Shown: positions 54,518-62,751 of the stretch, one piece after another | Numbering within the stretch: position 1 is the first letter of the stretch | Layout of the letters: every line of letters starts with the position of its first letter | The notes under the pieces: model-generated | Told to the model about the DNA's origin: nothing | The model's input: only the letters and a program-made list of their open reading frames with translations | The model's database searches: none | Position numbers and translations under genes: made by a program | NCBI GenBank assembly: GCA_902546725.1 | Contig: CACCLB010000008.1 | Location: forward strand, 28,801 to 92,800 | Origin: an uncultured Bacteroidota bacterium | GTDB lineage: Bacteria > Bacteroidota > Bacteroidia > Flavobacteriales > Flavobacteriaceae | DNA: 64,000 nucleotides | Reading direction: 5' to 3'

Positions 54518-55774
54518 ATGAAAAAAAAGCCACTGCATTTGATTTTAATTATCTTTTTATTTATCGGATGCAAGTCCCTTTTAAACCCAGTCGAAACAGA
54601 TTTTTCACCTTCTGTGTCATTGGATAAATTATCAACTGGTAAAGTATCGGTTCCAGAAAATATTGGTTCCACCTTAGAAGATAATTTTACTAGAGAAGCA
54701 GAAGCACTAATCCGGGCAACAGAAACGGATTTAACTTCCTATTATGAAAATTATTTGGACAGTTTAAAAATGAAACTAAAAGATTCTGGTTATGTTAAAA
54801 TTAAAGGCTACGAAGCATTTTTGGTAGATATTTTATCAGATCAAATAAAAAATGACACAGTTTATCTAGCTAATTTGGTTACTCAGACAGAATCCAAAGG
54901 AATTCCTTTAAGTTTTCAATATTCGGCTCTCAAAAATGACAAGTTTTATTTTGAAATTGAATGTCTTAAAAATAACGCCTTGTCAGAATTGATTTATGGA
55001 GGAATTGATGTTGAATTTATTGAAGGGGCTGAGGTTAGATACCAACACTTTGATTTGAAAAAGAAAGATAATATTAAGGGTTCTTTCAAGATATTGGAGG
55101 ACAATCCTGTAATCTTAAACATCACAAAAAAAGGATTTACCAAAGGTGCCTTGAAAGTCAAAGTTAAAAAGACTTTAGGTTCTAACTTGATTGTTGAAAA
55201 GATAACAGATAGTTTAGAGGAAACAAAAATGGTAGTAAAAGAAGTTGCGGATACGATCTATCACCTTGTGGATGAAAAGCAATACACCCTAGCTCCTCAA
55301 TTGGATATTACAAAAGGGCACCAGTTAACAATGCCACTCTCGGTAGATGATCTTGACAATCTACTAGGATGGGGGTTTTGGATTGGATTAAATGAAAAAG
55401 ATATTGATAATTACAACAAACTTTTCAATCAAAACCTTGATGACCCTCTTAAACTTTTTGCAAAATCTGAGTTAACAAAAGTTGGTTTAAATATCCAATT
55501 ACCCTATTCTTTAGACGAAAATTTGATAATTAATTTTAAAAACTCTTCAAGTGATGCGCTTAGTCTGAATAGCACAAAAACCTACAGTTTTTTTAGTTCA
55601 GATTCACTCAGTCAAGACTTCAAAGGGGAACTTCTCATAACCAATAAGTCTAAGTTGTATGATTACATGATTACTGTTAAAACTGTAGGAGTAAACGTTA
55701 TTAAATCCAAAGTAGAAGAAGAAGAGACTACATACACATTAAACGAATACATTAATATTTCAGTTGTAAAATGA
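54518..55774 (+). CDS. Hypothetical lipoprotein upstream of the injection-system genes
   Basis: A 418-residue protein with a lipoprotein signal ending IFLFIGCKSLL (Cys 18). I do not recognise the mature part, which is mixed alpha and beta: a helical stretch at about 60-105 (FTREAEALIRATETDLTSYY), then beta-rich regions, for example FEFIEGAEVRYQHFDLK-like and YSLDENLIINFKNSSSDALS. It has no membrane helix after the signal, so it probably faces the periplasm. It overlaps the GH18 gene by 4 bases. Confidence 0.6.
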   Translation: MKKKPLHLILIIFLFIGCKSLLNPVETDFSPSVSLDKLSTGKVSVPENIGSTLEDNFTREAEALIRATETDLTSYYENYLDSLKMKLKDSGYVKIKGYEAFLVDILSDQIKNDTVYLANLVTQTESKGIPLSFQYSALKNDKFYFEIECLKNNALSELIYGGIDVEFIEGAEVRYQHFDLKKKDNIKGSFKILEDNPVILNITKKGFTKGALKVKVKKTLGSNLIVEKITDSLEETKMVVKEVADTIYHLVDEKQYTLAPQLDITKGHQLTMPLSVDDLDNLLGWGFWIGLNEKDIDNYNKLFNQNLDDPLKLFAKSELTKVGLNIQLPYSLDENLIINFKNSSSDALSLNSTKTYSFFSSDSLSQDFKGELLITNKSKLYDYMITVKTVGVNVIKSKVEEEETTYTLNEYINISVVK

Positions 55775-57513
55775 TGAAATCGAAACCAATTTTTGTAATT
55801 GTTGTGCTTGCAGCCCTAGTATTTTCTTCTTGTAGAAGGCAGTCAATGCAAATGAGATCAAGTGTGAGAAGAACTCAAAATGATATGCGTTATTTTAATA
55901 GAGATGTTAATCAGGTGAAAAAATTGATTGGGATAGAGGAAGAGGATTCCTCGGCCAATAGAGACTCACTATCGCAAACTTTATTTACACCCATTGATCA
56001 AAAAAATATCTTTACTTCATATGGCTATGTTTACGATGCAATAAACGGTTCAAAAGATGTTATCAATAGTTCAAATTTTTATTGGGATTCGATACAGAAA
56101 GTTTATTATGTAAGGAACAAAAAATACAGTAAGATAAAACCTGAGGATGAGGTCTTCGGATGGCACCCTTATTGGATGGGAAGCGCCTGGGAGAGTTATC
56201 CTTTTGAGTTGCTATCTACGATCTCTTATTTTTCCTACAAATTAGATCCAAATACTGGTTCATACACCAATCCAAAACAAATGAATGAATGGCGAAATAC
56301 CGCCATGATTGATTCAGCAAAACTGAAAAACACAAAAGTATTATTGACAGTATCTAGTCACGGATACAAGAACAATAATTCGTTTTTGGGTGATCAAGCA
56401 AAATGGGGTGTATTAATTGATTCACTTTCAACGCTTTTATTAGATCGAGATGCTGATGGTGTCGATATCAACTTTGAGAATTTACCTTATTTGAAACGAG
56501 GAAGTTTTAATCGATTCATAGAAGAACTTCGGAAAAGGCTCAATCAAAAGTTTGATTCTAAAAGTCCTATCATTTCGCTTACCCTTCCCGCAGTTGACAG
56601 TAGGGAGATATTTGATGTAGTAGATCTACAGAAATTTGTTGATTTATTTGTTATTATGGGGTATGATTACAATACGGGTCCTCAGCTTCAAGGAGCAGTT
56701 GCCCCTTTGATTCCTTTTGAGACCAAAAACATTAGCCTGAACACTACATTAAAATACTACCTAGAAGCGGGAATCAATCCTTCAAAAACAGTTTTAGCCT
56801 TACCTTATTATGGCAGCATGTGGGAGGGAGCAATTGGCGAGGGTGGAAAGACCTCCTCCATCTTTGAGCGTAAGGTCACCTACAGGGAAGTGATGTCAAT
56901 TTTCAATGATGAGTTTGTTACCAAAAACAATTTGAGTCCAATTTTGGAGAAGAAGAGCATGACCAATTACTTTAATATAACTTATCCTGATAATACAACT
57001 AAAGAGGTGTGGTTTGATGATGATTACACCCTTGGGAAAAAGTATGATTTTGCAATTGCCAACAAGCTGAAAGGAATTGGTGTCTGGGCCTTAGGATATG
57101 ATAATGGTTACAATGAACTTTGGGATGTTATTGAGGCAAAGTTTGCTACCGATGCAGTTCCCGTGGTAGATCCGGTAGGACAAATAGAAGGATATCCCAT
57201 CAAAGTGAGTAATTATATTTTGAAGAAAAAGAACTTACTGTTAGTATCTTCTATCTTTTTTTTGTTCGCTGTAGCCATAGGATTTGTTCTGGCATTGTCA
57301 GATTGGAAGGTAAGAGACTCTATTGTCAAAAATCAATTTCACAGACTAATAATGGTCATCATAGTATTTATATTTTTGACACCCATCATTTATTTGATAA
57401 ATGAAATGTTTTTCCTCAAATCTACTTGGAAATATTATGCTGTATTTATTCTTGGAGGCTTGACAATTTACTTATCCTCATTTCTAAAAATAAAATCTTC
57501 TAAAAGGCCTTAA
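55771..57513 (+). CDS. GH18 family protein with signal peptide and C-terminal membrane helices
   Basis: A 580-residue protein. A lipoprotein-like signal (to FSSCRRQ, Cys 21) and a short linker lead to a GH18 domain (about 127-450). Marks are FGWHPYWMGSAW, a strand LLTVSSHG, the catalytic motif DGVDINFE (229-236), VDLFVIMGYDYN, and KGIGVWALGYDNGYNEL. The last Glu (236) is the usual acid, but the second-to-last acid is Asn, as DxxDxNxE. Three helices (about 480-575) hold it in the inner membrane. GH18 enzymes cut chitin or peptidoglycan-type links. A role in opening or anchoring to the wall is inferred from context. Confidence 0.8.
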   Translation: MMKSKPIFVIVVLAALVFSSCRRQSMQMRSSVRRTQNDMRYFNRDVNQVKKLIGIEEEDSSANRDSLSQTLFTPIDQKNIFTSYGYVYDAINGSKDVINSSNFYWDSIQKVYYVRNKKYSKIKPEDEVFGWHPYWMGSAWESYPFELLSTISYFSYKLDPNTGSYTNPKQMNEWRNTAMIDSAKLKNTKVLLTVSSHGYKNNNSFLGDQAKWGVLIDSLSTLLLDRDADGVDINFENLPYLKRGSFNRFIEELRKRLNQKFDSKSPIISLTLPAVDSREIFDVVDLQKFVDLFVIMGYDYNTGPQLQGAVAPLIPFETKNISLNTTLKYYLEAGINPSKTVLALPYYGSMWEGAIGEGGKTSSIFERKVTYREVMSIFNDEFVTKNNLSPILEKKSMTNYFNITYPDNTTKEVWFDDDYTLGKKYDFAIANKLKGIGVWALGYDNGYNELWDVIEAKFATDAVPVVDPVGQIEGYPIKVSNYILKKKNLLLVSSIFFLFAVAIGFVLALSDWKVRDSIVKNQFHRLIMVIIVFIFLTPIIYLINEMFFLKSTWKYYAVFILGGLTIYLSSFLKIKSSKRP

Positions 57514-57515
57514 AC

Positions 57516-57758
57516 ATGAAAGATTTAATAATAAGAGAATTATTTTGGTTTTTAATAAGTTTTCTAATTGCTCTTGTTGGTTCATTTTTATTTTTAGAAC
57601 TCTTGGCATTGAGTTCTGCAGAGCCAGAGTTAAATTCTTTAGAAAAACTCTTTACGCTACAACTTTATATTATTGGTTGTATTATTTCTTTTATTTCGGT
57701 TTACATAGTCAGGATCGTACTTTCGTTTATTAAAAAAAAAATTAATAATTCTCTATGA
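57516..57758 (+). CDS. Small membrane protein
   Basis: An 80-residue protein with two membrane helices (about 9-30 and 48-70), separated by an acidic loop (SSAEPELNSLEK). It is between the GH18 and DUF4255 genes (2-base gap and 4-base overlap). I do not recognise it. Confidence 0.65.
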   Translation: MKDLIIRELFWFLISFLIALVGSFLFLELLALSSAEPELNSLEKLFTLQLYIIGCIISFISVYIVRIVLSFIKKKINNSL

Positions 57759-58288
57759 TACATAATGTAGTTGCGTCTATTGGATACCGCCTCAATGAGT
57801 ACATAAAAAATTCACTTTCTCTATCGGAAGAAGCTGTGATTATTTCCAATCTTGTTGATTTGAAGGGAAATGTAAACCCAGAGATTGAAAATAAAATAAC
57901 TATTTTCTTGATCAATATTGAAGAAGAGCGGACTTCAAAAAATGGACACTTTCAGTCCTCTCCTGGAATGAATCCTCCATCTACAATGAATTTGTATCTT
58001 ATGTTTTCTGCCTATTTTCCAAATTTTAATTACATGGAGTCATTACGCTACATTTCCTTAGTGATTGAATTTTTTCAAGCCCATAATACTTTTGCAAGTT
58101 CTAATACACCTCTTCTATCAACCTCAATTGATAAGCTTTTTGTTGAGTTTTCAAATGTTGGTATTGAGGATATTAGTAAACTTTGGTCAAACATTGGAAC
58201 CAATTATGTACCCTCAGTTTCATACAAAGTGAAACACGTTGTCTTTGATGGAAATGCAATATCAGAAAACGTAACAAACATAACATAG
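57755..58288 (+). CDS. DUF4255 family protein (tail-terminator/Pvc16-like)
   Basis: A 177-residue protein of the DUF4255 family, which in the Afp/PVC systems forms the tail terminator (Afp16/Pvc16). Features are the N-terminal MIHNVVASIGYRLNEYIKNS, the NKITIFLINIEEERTSKNG strand and PPSTMNLYLMFSAYFPNFNY, as usual in the family. It probably caps the tube and sheath at the distal end and sets length. It overlaps the small membrane gene before it by 4 bases. The hypothetical 277-residue gene follows after 36 bases. Confidence 0.85.
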   Translation: MIHNVVASIGYRLNEYIKNSLSLSEEAVIISNLVDLKGNVNPEIENKITIFLINIEEERTSKNGHFQSSPGMNPPSTMNLYLMFSAYFPNFNYMESLRYISLVIEFFQAHNTFASSNTPLLSTSIDKLFVEFSNVGIEDISKLWSNIGTNYVPSVSYKVKHVVFDGNAISENVTNIT

Positions 58289-58324
58289 TAGTTTTTAAAT
58301 CATTTTATTTGAAACAAATAATGC

Positions 58325-59158
58325 ATGAGTAATCGAATTCAGTATACAAATGATTTTAGTAAGATTGTAGAAATTTCTTTTTACCATGAATATTTTGCAA
58401 ACACCAATTTAAATAATATTGACCTGATCCCTGATTCAGAAACTGCCGAGTTGATAAATAATTATAATCTAATTTTAAGAAAGAAAGACAATTCATTCTT
58501 TATTTTTAAAAACAATAGTTCAAATGTAAATAGCCAAGTATTTTCGGGTGCTGTTGTTTTGAAATTTATATTAAAATTTAACGACTTATTATTTTTGAAT
58601 TTTACTGACATGCCCTTTAAATACAATCAAAAATTCATTTTAAAAACAAGTGAATCAGATAAAAGCAGACTTCACCCATTAACTCACACGGATGAATCAA
58701 TCTTGGAACCCTACTCAGAAAACGGCATTGTATGTAATGTTATAGTTGAGGTTAATCAGAATAATGAATTTTTTGGTAATGAAGAGGAATCAACTAAAGG
58801 TGGCCCGCAAAAATTTTATGCGCGTTTTAATACTAGAATGGTAAAGTTTAGGTATAATTTTTATTTTTCTGGAAAAGAAAACGACTTTACTAATTATTTT
58901 GTTTTTGATGAAAATTCAAACAATAGATTCACTGAATTTTTTGTTCGGAAATTAGAGAACGGAATGACGGTCCAATCATTCGTTTTGCCTGAACAATTAA
59001 AGATGAATGAAAACTACAGCCATAAATTATATTTAAAACAAGAGAATGAATTCAGTAAATCATTCAATAAATTTTTACCTCATCCAACCCCAAATAATCT
59101 TAAATACGACCTTGAGGAAAACACTTTTTTTCTAGAAAGCTTTATTAAGGTTAAATAA
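58325..59158 (+). CDS. Hypothetical eCIS-associated protein
   Basis: A 277-residue soluble, beta-rich protein with no signal peptide. It is rich in Asn and Phe (for example NNYNLILRKKDNSFFIFKNN and VVLKFILKFNDLLFLNFTDM). I do not recognise a family. Its position between the DUF4255 and sheath genes makes a structural or assembly function likely, such as a sheath chaperone or adaptor, but that is not shown. It ends 72 bases before the sheath gene. Confidence 0.6.
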   Translation: MSNRIQYTNDFSKIVEISFYHEYFANTNLNNIDLIPDSETAELINNYNLILRKKDNSFFIFKNNSSNVNSQVFSGAVVLKFILKFNDLLFLNFTDMPFKYNQKFILKTSESDKSRLHPLTHTDESILEPYSENGIVCNVIVEVNQNNEFFGNEEESTKGGPQKFYARFNTRMVKFRYNFYFSGKENDFTNYFVFDENSNNRFTEFFVRKLENGMTVQSFVLPEQLKMNENYSHKLYLKQENEFSKSFNKFLPHPTPNNLKYDLEENTFFLESFIKVK

Positions 59159-59230
59159 CTTAAAATTTTTTTATTTAAAATTAAAATTTAATTATATTGC
59201 ATTAACTAATTTCATTTTTATTTAAAAACT

Positions 59231-60730
59231 ATGGCAACAACTTTAGCAACACCTGGAGTATATATTGAGGAGAAGAGCTCGTTCGGTTCCTCGGTTGTTC
59301 CAGTACAAACATCTATACCAGCTTTCATTGGCTACACCGCAAGAGCAAGTAGAGGTTCAAAAGATCTTACCAATGTTCCCACACGAATTTCATCTCTAGG
59401 ACAATTTGAAGAATTATTTGGCGGAGCACCTAATACAAAGTTTAATATTGAGTCAAATGATTCAGCAGTTGGATTTAAACTATCCTTTGTCTATGAATCT
59501 CGTTTCTTACTTCACAGTTCCATGCGTCTTTTTTACGCCAATGGAGGAGCCGACTGTTACATTGTTTCAGTAGGGAGTTATGAGGACAAAATTGACGCTG
59601 CTCAATTAAACGATCCTACTGGCGGAGGTTTAACAGCTTTGGAAAAGCATTTGGAACCTACAATAGTAGTTATTCCTGATGCCATTCTTTTAGATGAAAA
59701 TGATTGTTATTCTCTTCAGTCAGCAATGCTTCAGCATTGTGGATATAAATTAAAAAATCGTTTTGCAATTCTCGATGTTTACGAAGGTTCAAAGGAACGA
59801 ACTTTTGATGAAGACGATGCTGTAGATAAATTTAGAAATGGTGTAGGTTCAAACTTCCTTCAATGGGGAGCATCTTATTATCCTTTCTTGAATACTACTA
59901 TAGTGAGTAAATCAGAAATTGACTTTACACGAATTGCCAACTTAGATGGTTTAGTTGAGGTATTATCAAAAGAAGTAGCTAAAAATTTAGAAGCGGACGA
60001 AATTACCGCAGCTAGAGCCGAGGGAATTACTTCTGAAATAGATAAAATCACAGAAACTACAGATGCAGATGCAGTAAATTCTTTGAATTCTACTTTGACT
60101 GTTATTAGTCCATCATTAAATCTAATTTTAAGTGAAATTAGTGAAATGTTAAATGTATTGCCTCCAAGTCCAGCAATGGCAGGAGCTTACACGATGGTTG
60201 ATTCACAAGCTAGTGTAGCTCAATCACCAGCGAATATCAGCTTGGGTTCTGTTATAGCCCCTTTGATTAATATTAATAACGACAATCAAGAGGAATTAAA
60301 CTTGCCTCTTAATGGTAAGGCGGTAAATGCAATCCGAACTTTCCAAGGTAAAGGTGTTTTAGTTTGGGGTGCCCGTACTTTAGAAGGAAACTCAAAAGAT
60401 TACAGATACGTTAGTGTAAGAAGAACTATGACTTTCTTAGAGCAAAGTATCAAATCAGCTGCTGAGGCATTTGTTTTTGCTCCTAACAATGCAACAACAT
60501 GGTCCACTTTAAGGGCTACTGTTTCTAGCTTTCTGGCTAACCAATGGCAATCGGGGCTCTTAGCAGGTCAATCTGCTGAGGATGCTTTTACTGTAGATAT
60601 TGGATTAGGAGCTACAATGACTCCTAACGATATCTTGGACGGAATCTTAAAGATGACTGTTAAAGTGGCAATTACAAGACCCGCAGAGTTCATTGTAATC
60701 ACTTTTGAGCAACAACAACAAAAATCATAA
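59231..60730 (+). CDS. Contractile tail sheath protein
   Basis: A 499-residue phage tail sheath family protein (Afp2-4/Pvc2-4 type). The start MATTLATPGVYIEEKSSFGS is diagnostic, as are IPAFIGYTARASRGSKDLTN, the INLPL-type LNLPLNGKAVNAIRTFQGKG with VLVWGARTLEGNSKDYRYVS (C-terminal domain I) and AITRPAEFIVITFEQQQ. A middle stretch (about 240-320) rich in Ser, Ala and Glu is an exposed insert. It forms the outer contractile cylinder that drives the tube. A 72-base AT-rich spacer precedes it. Confidence 0.95.
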   Translation: MATTLATPGVYIEEKSSFGSSVVPVQTSIPAFIGYTARASRGSKDLTNVPTRISSLGQFEELFGGAPNTKFNIESNDSAVGFKLSFVYESRFLLHSSMRLFYANGGADCYIVSVGSYEDKIDAAQLNDPTGGGLTALEKHLEPTIVVIPDAILLDENDCYSLQSAMLQHCGYKLKNRFAILDVYEGSKERTFDEDDAVDKFRNGVGSNFLQWGASYYPFLNTTIVSKSEIDFTRIANLDGLVEVLSKEVAKNLEADEITAARAEGITSEIDKITETTDADAVNSLNSTLTVISPSLNLILSEISEMLNVLPPSPAMAGAYTMVDSQASVAQSPANISLGSVIAPLININNDNQEELNLPLNGKAVNAIRTFQGKGVLVWGARTLEGNSKDYRYVSVRRTMTFLEQSIKSAAEAFVFAPNNATTWSTLRATVSSFLANQWQSGLLAGQSAEDAFTVDIGLGATMTPNDILDGILKMTVKVAITRPAEFIVITFEQQQQKS

Positions 60731-60752
60731 TTAACTAATTATATAAACTAAT

Positions 60753-61223
60753 ATGGCACTTCCAACAGCAGGCACCGGAGCAGAACAAGATCAGTTTTGG
60801 CCTTTACCTAAATTTTATTTCTCCGTAGACATTGGCGACATGACAGATTTACCTTTTCAAGAAGTAAGTGGTCTAGAAGTTGAAACCGAAATGATTGAAT
60901 ATCGACACGGCAACAGCCCAAATCATTCAAAAATTAAAATGCCTGGGTTACTTAAATACTCTGACATTACACTTAAGAAGGGTGTATTTGCGAATGATAA
61001 CCAATTCTACGAGTGGATTTCAAAAATTTCATTGAATACTTATGAAAGATTAACCGTAGTAATTAGACTTTTAGACGAAACAGCAACGCCGAGAATGACA
61101 TGGACGCTTACAAATGCTTTCCCACTTAAAGTTACACCAACGGATCTTAATTCTCAATCTTCTGAAGCGGCTATCGAAACATTAGTTTTAGCCCATGAAG
61201 GTTTAGTAGCTGAAGTTGCTTAA
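60753..61223 (+). CDS. Inner tube protein (gp19/Pvc1-like)
   Basis: A 156-residue phage tail tube-like protein of the T4 gp19 type. The typical LPKFYFSVDIGDMTDLPFQE, VSGLEVETEMIEYRHGNSP and SKIKMPGLLKYSDITLKKGV are present, and the C-terminal domain ends SEAAIETLVLAHEGLVAEVA. It stacks in hexamers to form the tube inside the sheath. It is the first of two tube genes, and is followed by a large hairpin that could limit read-through to the minor tube gene. Confidence 0.93.
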   Translation: MALPTAGTGAEQDQFWPLPKFYFSVDIGDMTDLPFQEVSGLEVETEMIEYRHGNSPNHSKIKMPGLLKYSDITLKKGVFANDNQFYEWISKISLNTYERLTVVIRLLDETATPRMTWTLTNAFPLKVTPTDLNSQSSEAAIETLVLAHEGLVAEVA

Positions 61224-61249
61224 TATATGAGTATTATTTGATTGCTGAA

Positions 61250-61266
61250 TATAGCAATACGCTATA
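61250..61266 (+). promoter_or_regulatory. Short hairpin after the tube gene
   Basis: TATAGC-AATAC-GCTATA is a perfect six-base-pair stem. It is directly upstream of a larger hairpin (61274-61313). Together they form a strongly folded 3' end to the first tube gene's transcript. Confidence 0.45.
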
Positions 61267-61273
61267 ACTATTT

Positions 61274-61327
61274 TAGCTAAATTAGGTCTTCTTTTGAAAA
61301 TCTTATTTAGCTATTTTAGTTTTTATC
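61274..61327 (+). terminator. Long hairpin with T-rich tail between the two tube genes (attenuator candidate)
   Basis: Arms 61274-61291 and 61296-61313 pair over 18 positions (15 Watson-Crick, one G-U, two mismatches) around a TTTT loop, followed by TTTTAGTTTTTATC. This resembles a partly efficient terminator. As the downstream genes belong to the same system, it probably reduces their expression rather than ending the operon. Confidence 0.6.
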
Positions 61328-61343
61328 ACATACACTTTTAACT

Positions 61344-61850
61344 ATGGAGGTTGATAAAAATACCTACCCCGCAGTAGGATTTAATTTTAGGGTTACATCA
61401 AGCGATGCAAATTTTGGTCTTGGAACAATTTCGGAACTTACGGGTTTTGAATTAAACCAGACAGACGCATCGTTCCAATCAGTAACGGGGATCAGCGCCT
61501 CTCTTGGAACATCGCCCTATAAAGCATTAGGTTCCAACAACAGACAAATTGTTTTGCCTGAGACCGTAACCTATTCAAATCTTGAGCTTAAACGTGGAAT
61601 TGTAAAAAAAGATTCCAACATTGGGAAGTGGTGTAATGGTTTTCTTACGGATGACCAATGGTGGTATTTTGTAAGCAGAAAAACAATTAACGTCTTCTTA
61701 CTTGATAACAACAGCAATGATATTTTATTGACATGGACTTTTTTTAACTGTTACCCTATAGAAATTAATATTGATCCATTTGATGCTATGGGAGGAAATT
61801 ATGCTGTGGAGACTATGAAATTAACTTATTCTCATTTTAAGAAATCATAA
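61344..61850 (+). CDS. Second tube-like protein (Pvc5-type tube initiator/adaptor)
   Basis: A 168-residue tube-like protein related to the first: AVGFNFRVTSSDANFGLGTI, FELNQTDASFQSVTGIS, QIVLPETVTYSNLELKRGIV and NYAVETMKLTYSHF parallel the tube fold. Such second tube proteins sit at the baseplate end and join the tube to the spike. The C-terminal part is shorter than in the major tube. It follows the hairpin by 30 bases and precedes DUF5908 by 10. Confidence 0.85.
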   Translation: MEVDKNTYPAVGFNFRVTSSDANFGLGTISELTGFELNQTDASFQSVTGISASLGTSPYKALGSNNRQIVLPETVTYSNLELKRGIVKKDSNIGKWCNGFLTDDQWWYFVSRKTINVFLLDNNSNDILLTWTFFNCYPIEINIDPFDAMGGNYAVETMKLTYSHFKKS

Positions 61851-61860
61851 TTTAAATTTT

Positions 61861-62061
61861 ATGCCTATAGAAATTAAAGAACTTGTTGTAAAAGGAACAA
61901 TTGAATCAGAGCAAAAGGAAAAAAGTATCGATATTGTTAAGCTTATTGATGAAAAAATATCCGACATGCCCAAACCTCAGTGTGGTTTAAATAAGAGAAG
62001 CTTAATTGATGAATGTGTTCAAGAGGTTTTAAGTGAAATAAGAAAACAATTAGACTATTAA
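61861..62061 (+). CDS. DUF5908 family protein
   Basis: A 66-residue charged protein whose start MPIEIKELVVKGTIESEQ is the DUF5908 mark. Proteins of this size are in the same position, between tube and LysM genes, in Bacteroidota eCIS loci. It has no signal or membrane helix. Function is unknown; an adaptor or regulatory peptide in the baseplate is possible. It precedes the LysM gene by 3 bases. Confidence 0.75.
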   Translation: MPIEIKELVVKGTIESEQKEKSIDIVKLIDEKISDMPKPQCGLNKRSLIDECVQEVLSEIRKQLDY

Positions 62062-62064
62062 AGG

Positions 62065-62751
62065 ATGAATTTAAATTTTATAGCTTTCGAAGAAGATGAT
62101 TCTATTTTCCCATCAGGGATTTACAATCTTCAGCTCAATCCTGAAAGGTTAGATGTTGGATTTCAAGACAATAAAAAAGAAGGCAATTGTGAAACAGCTG
62201 CAGACGGACAAATGGTTGAAAGTTCAGAAGCACTCTACAGTTTAAAAACTTGGGATGTTCAATTTACCATAGATAATACAGGGGCAGTACCTTTTCCACC
62301 CATGGCTTTTCCATTACCTATTTTAACCCCAGGAACATCTATTTATCCGTCAATACTTTATTTCAAAAAGCTCTTTGTTTTACCCAATAATGAAACACAT
62401 TCAAGAAACTACATTAAAGGAATTTGGGGTCTTGGTGATCTCACTATTTTTGGACGTGTTAGAAGTTTTACTTACGAATACAGTTTCTTCACAAGCTCAG
62501 GAGTTCCCTTGAGAGCTGACTGCAATGTGTTTATTGAAGAAGTTCCCGCCCGGTCTTTTTTATCTTATTTCATGAGTCCAGATATTACACGGATTCCAAA
62601 GGTAAAAGAGAGTGATAATTTAGTTGATTTTTGTGAAAAATATTACAACGATAAAAATTATTATCTCAAGGTGGCAGAGTATAATAACCTCTCCTCTTTT
62701 AGAAAACTAAAAACAGGATCAAACCTTGAATTTCCGCCAATTAAAAAATAA
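62065..62751 (+). CDS. LysM-containing baseplate protein (Afp7/Pvc7-like)
   Basis: A 228-residue protein. The N-terminal domain (about 1-165) has LNLNFIAF-type start and QLNPERLDVGFQDN, which suits the baseplate tube-adaptor fold. The C-terminal LysM (about 178-226) is clear in PKVKESDNLVDFCEKYYNDK and YLKVAEYNNLSSFRKLKTGS. In Afp and PVC this protein joins tube to spike. LysM binding to wall glycans here is doubtful. It ends in a TAATG overlap with the spike gene. Confidence 0.85.
   Translation: MNLNFIAFEEDDSIFPSGIYNLQLNPERLDVGFQDNKKEGNCETAADGQMVESSEALYSLKTWDVQFTIDNTGAVPFPPMAFPLPILTPGTSIYPSILYFKKLFVLPNNETHSRNYIKGIWGLGDLTIFGRVRSFTYEYSFFTSSGVPLRADCNVFIEEVPARSFLSYFMSPDITRIPKVKESDNLVDFCEKYYNDKNYYLKVAEYNNLSSFRKLKTGSNLEFPPIKK

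Noticed and set aside
55771..57513. GH18 protein as an ordinary secreted chitinase
   Set aside because: The C-terminal membrane helices, the Asn in the catalytic motif and the eCIS operon fit an envelope role better.
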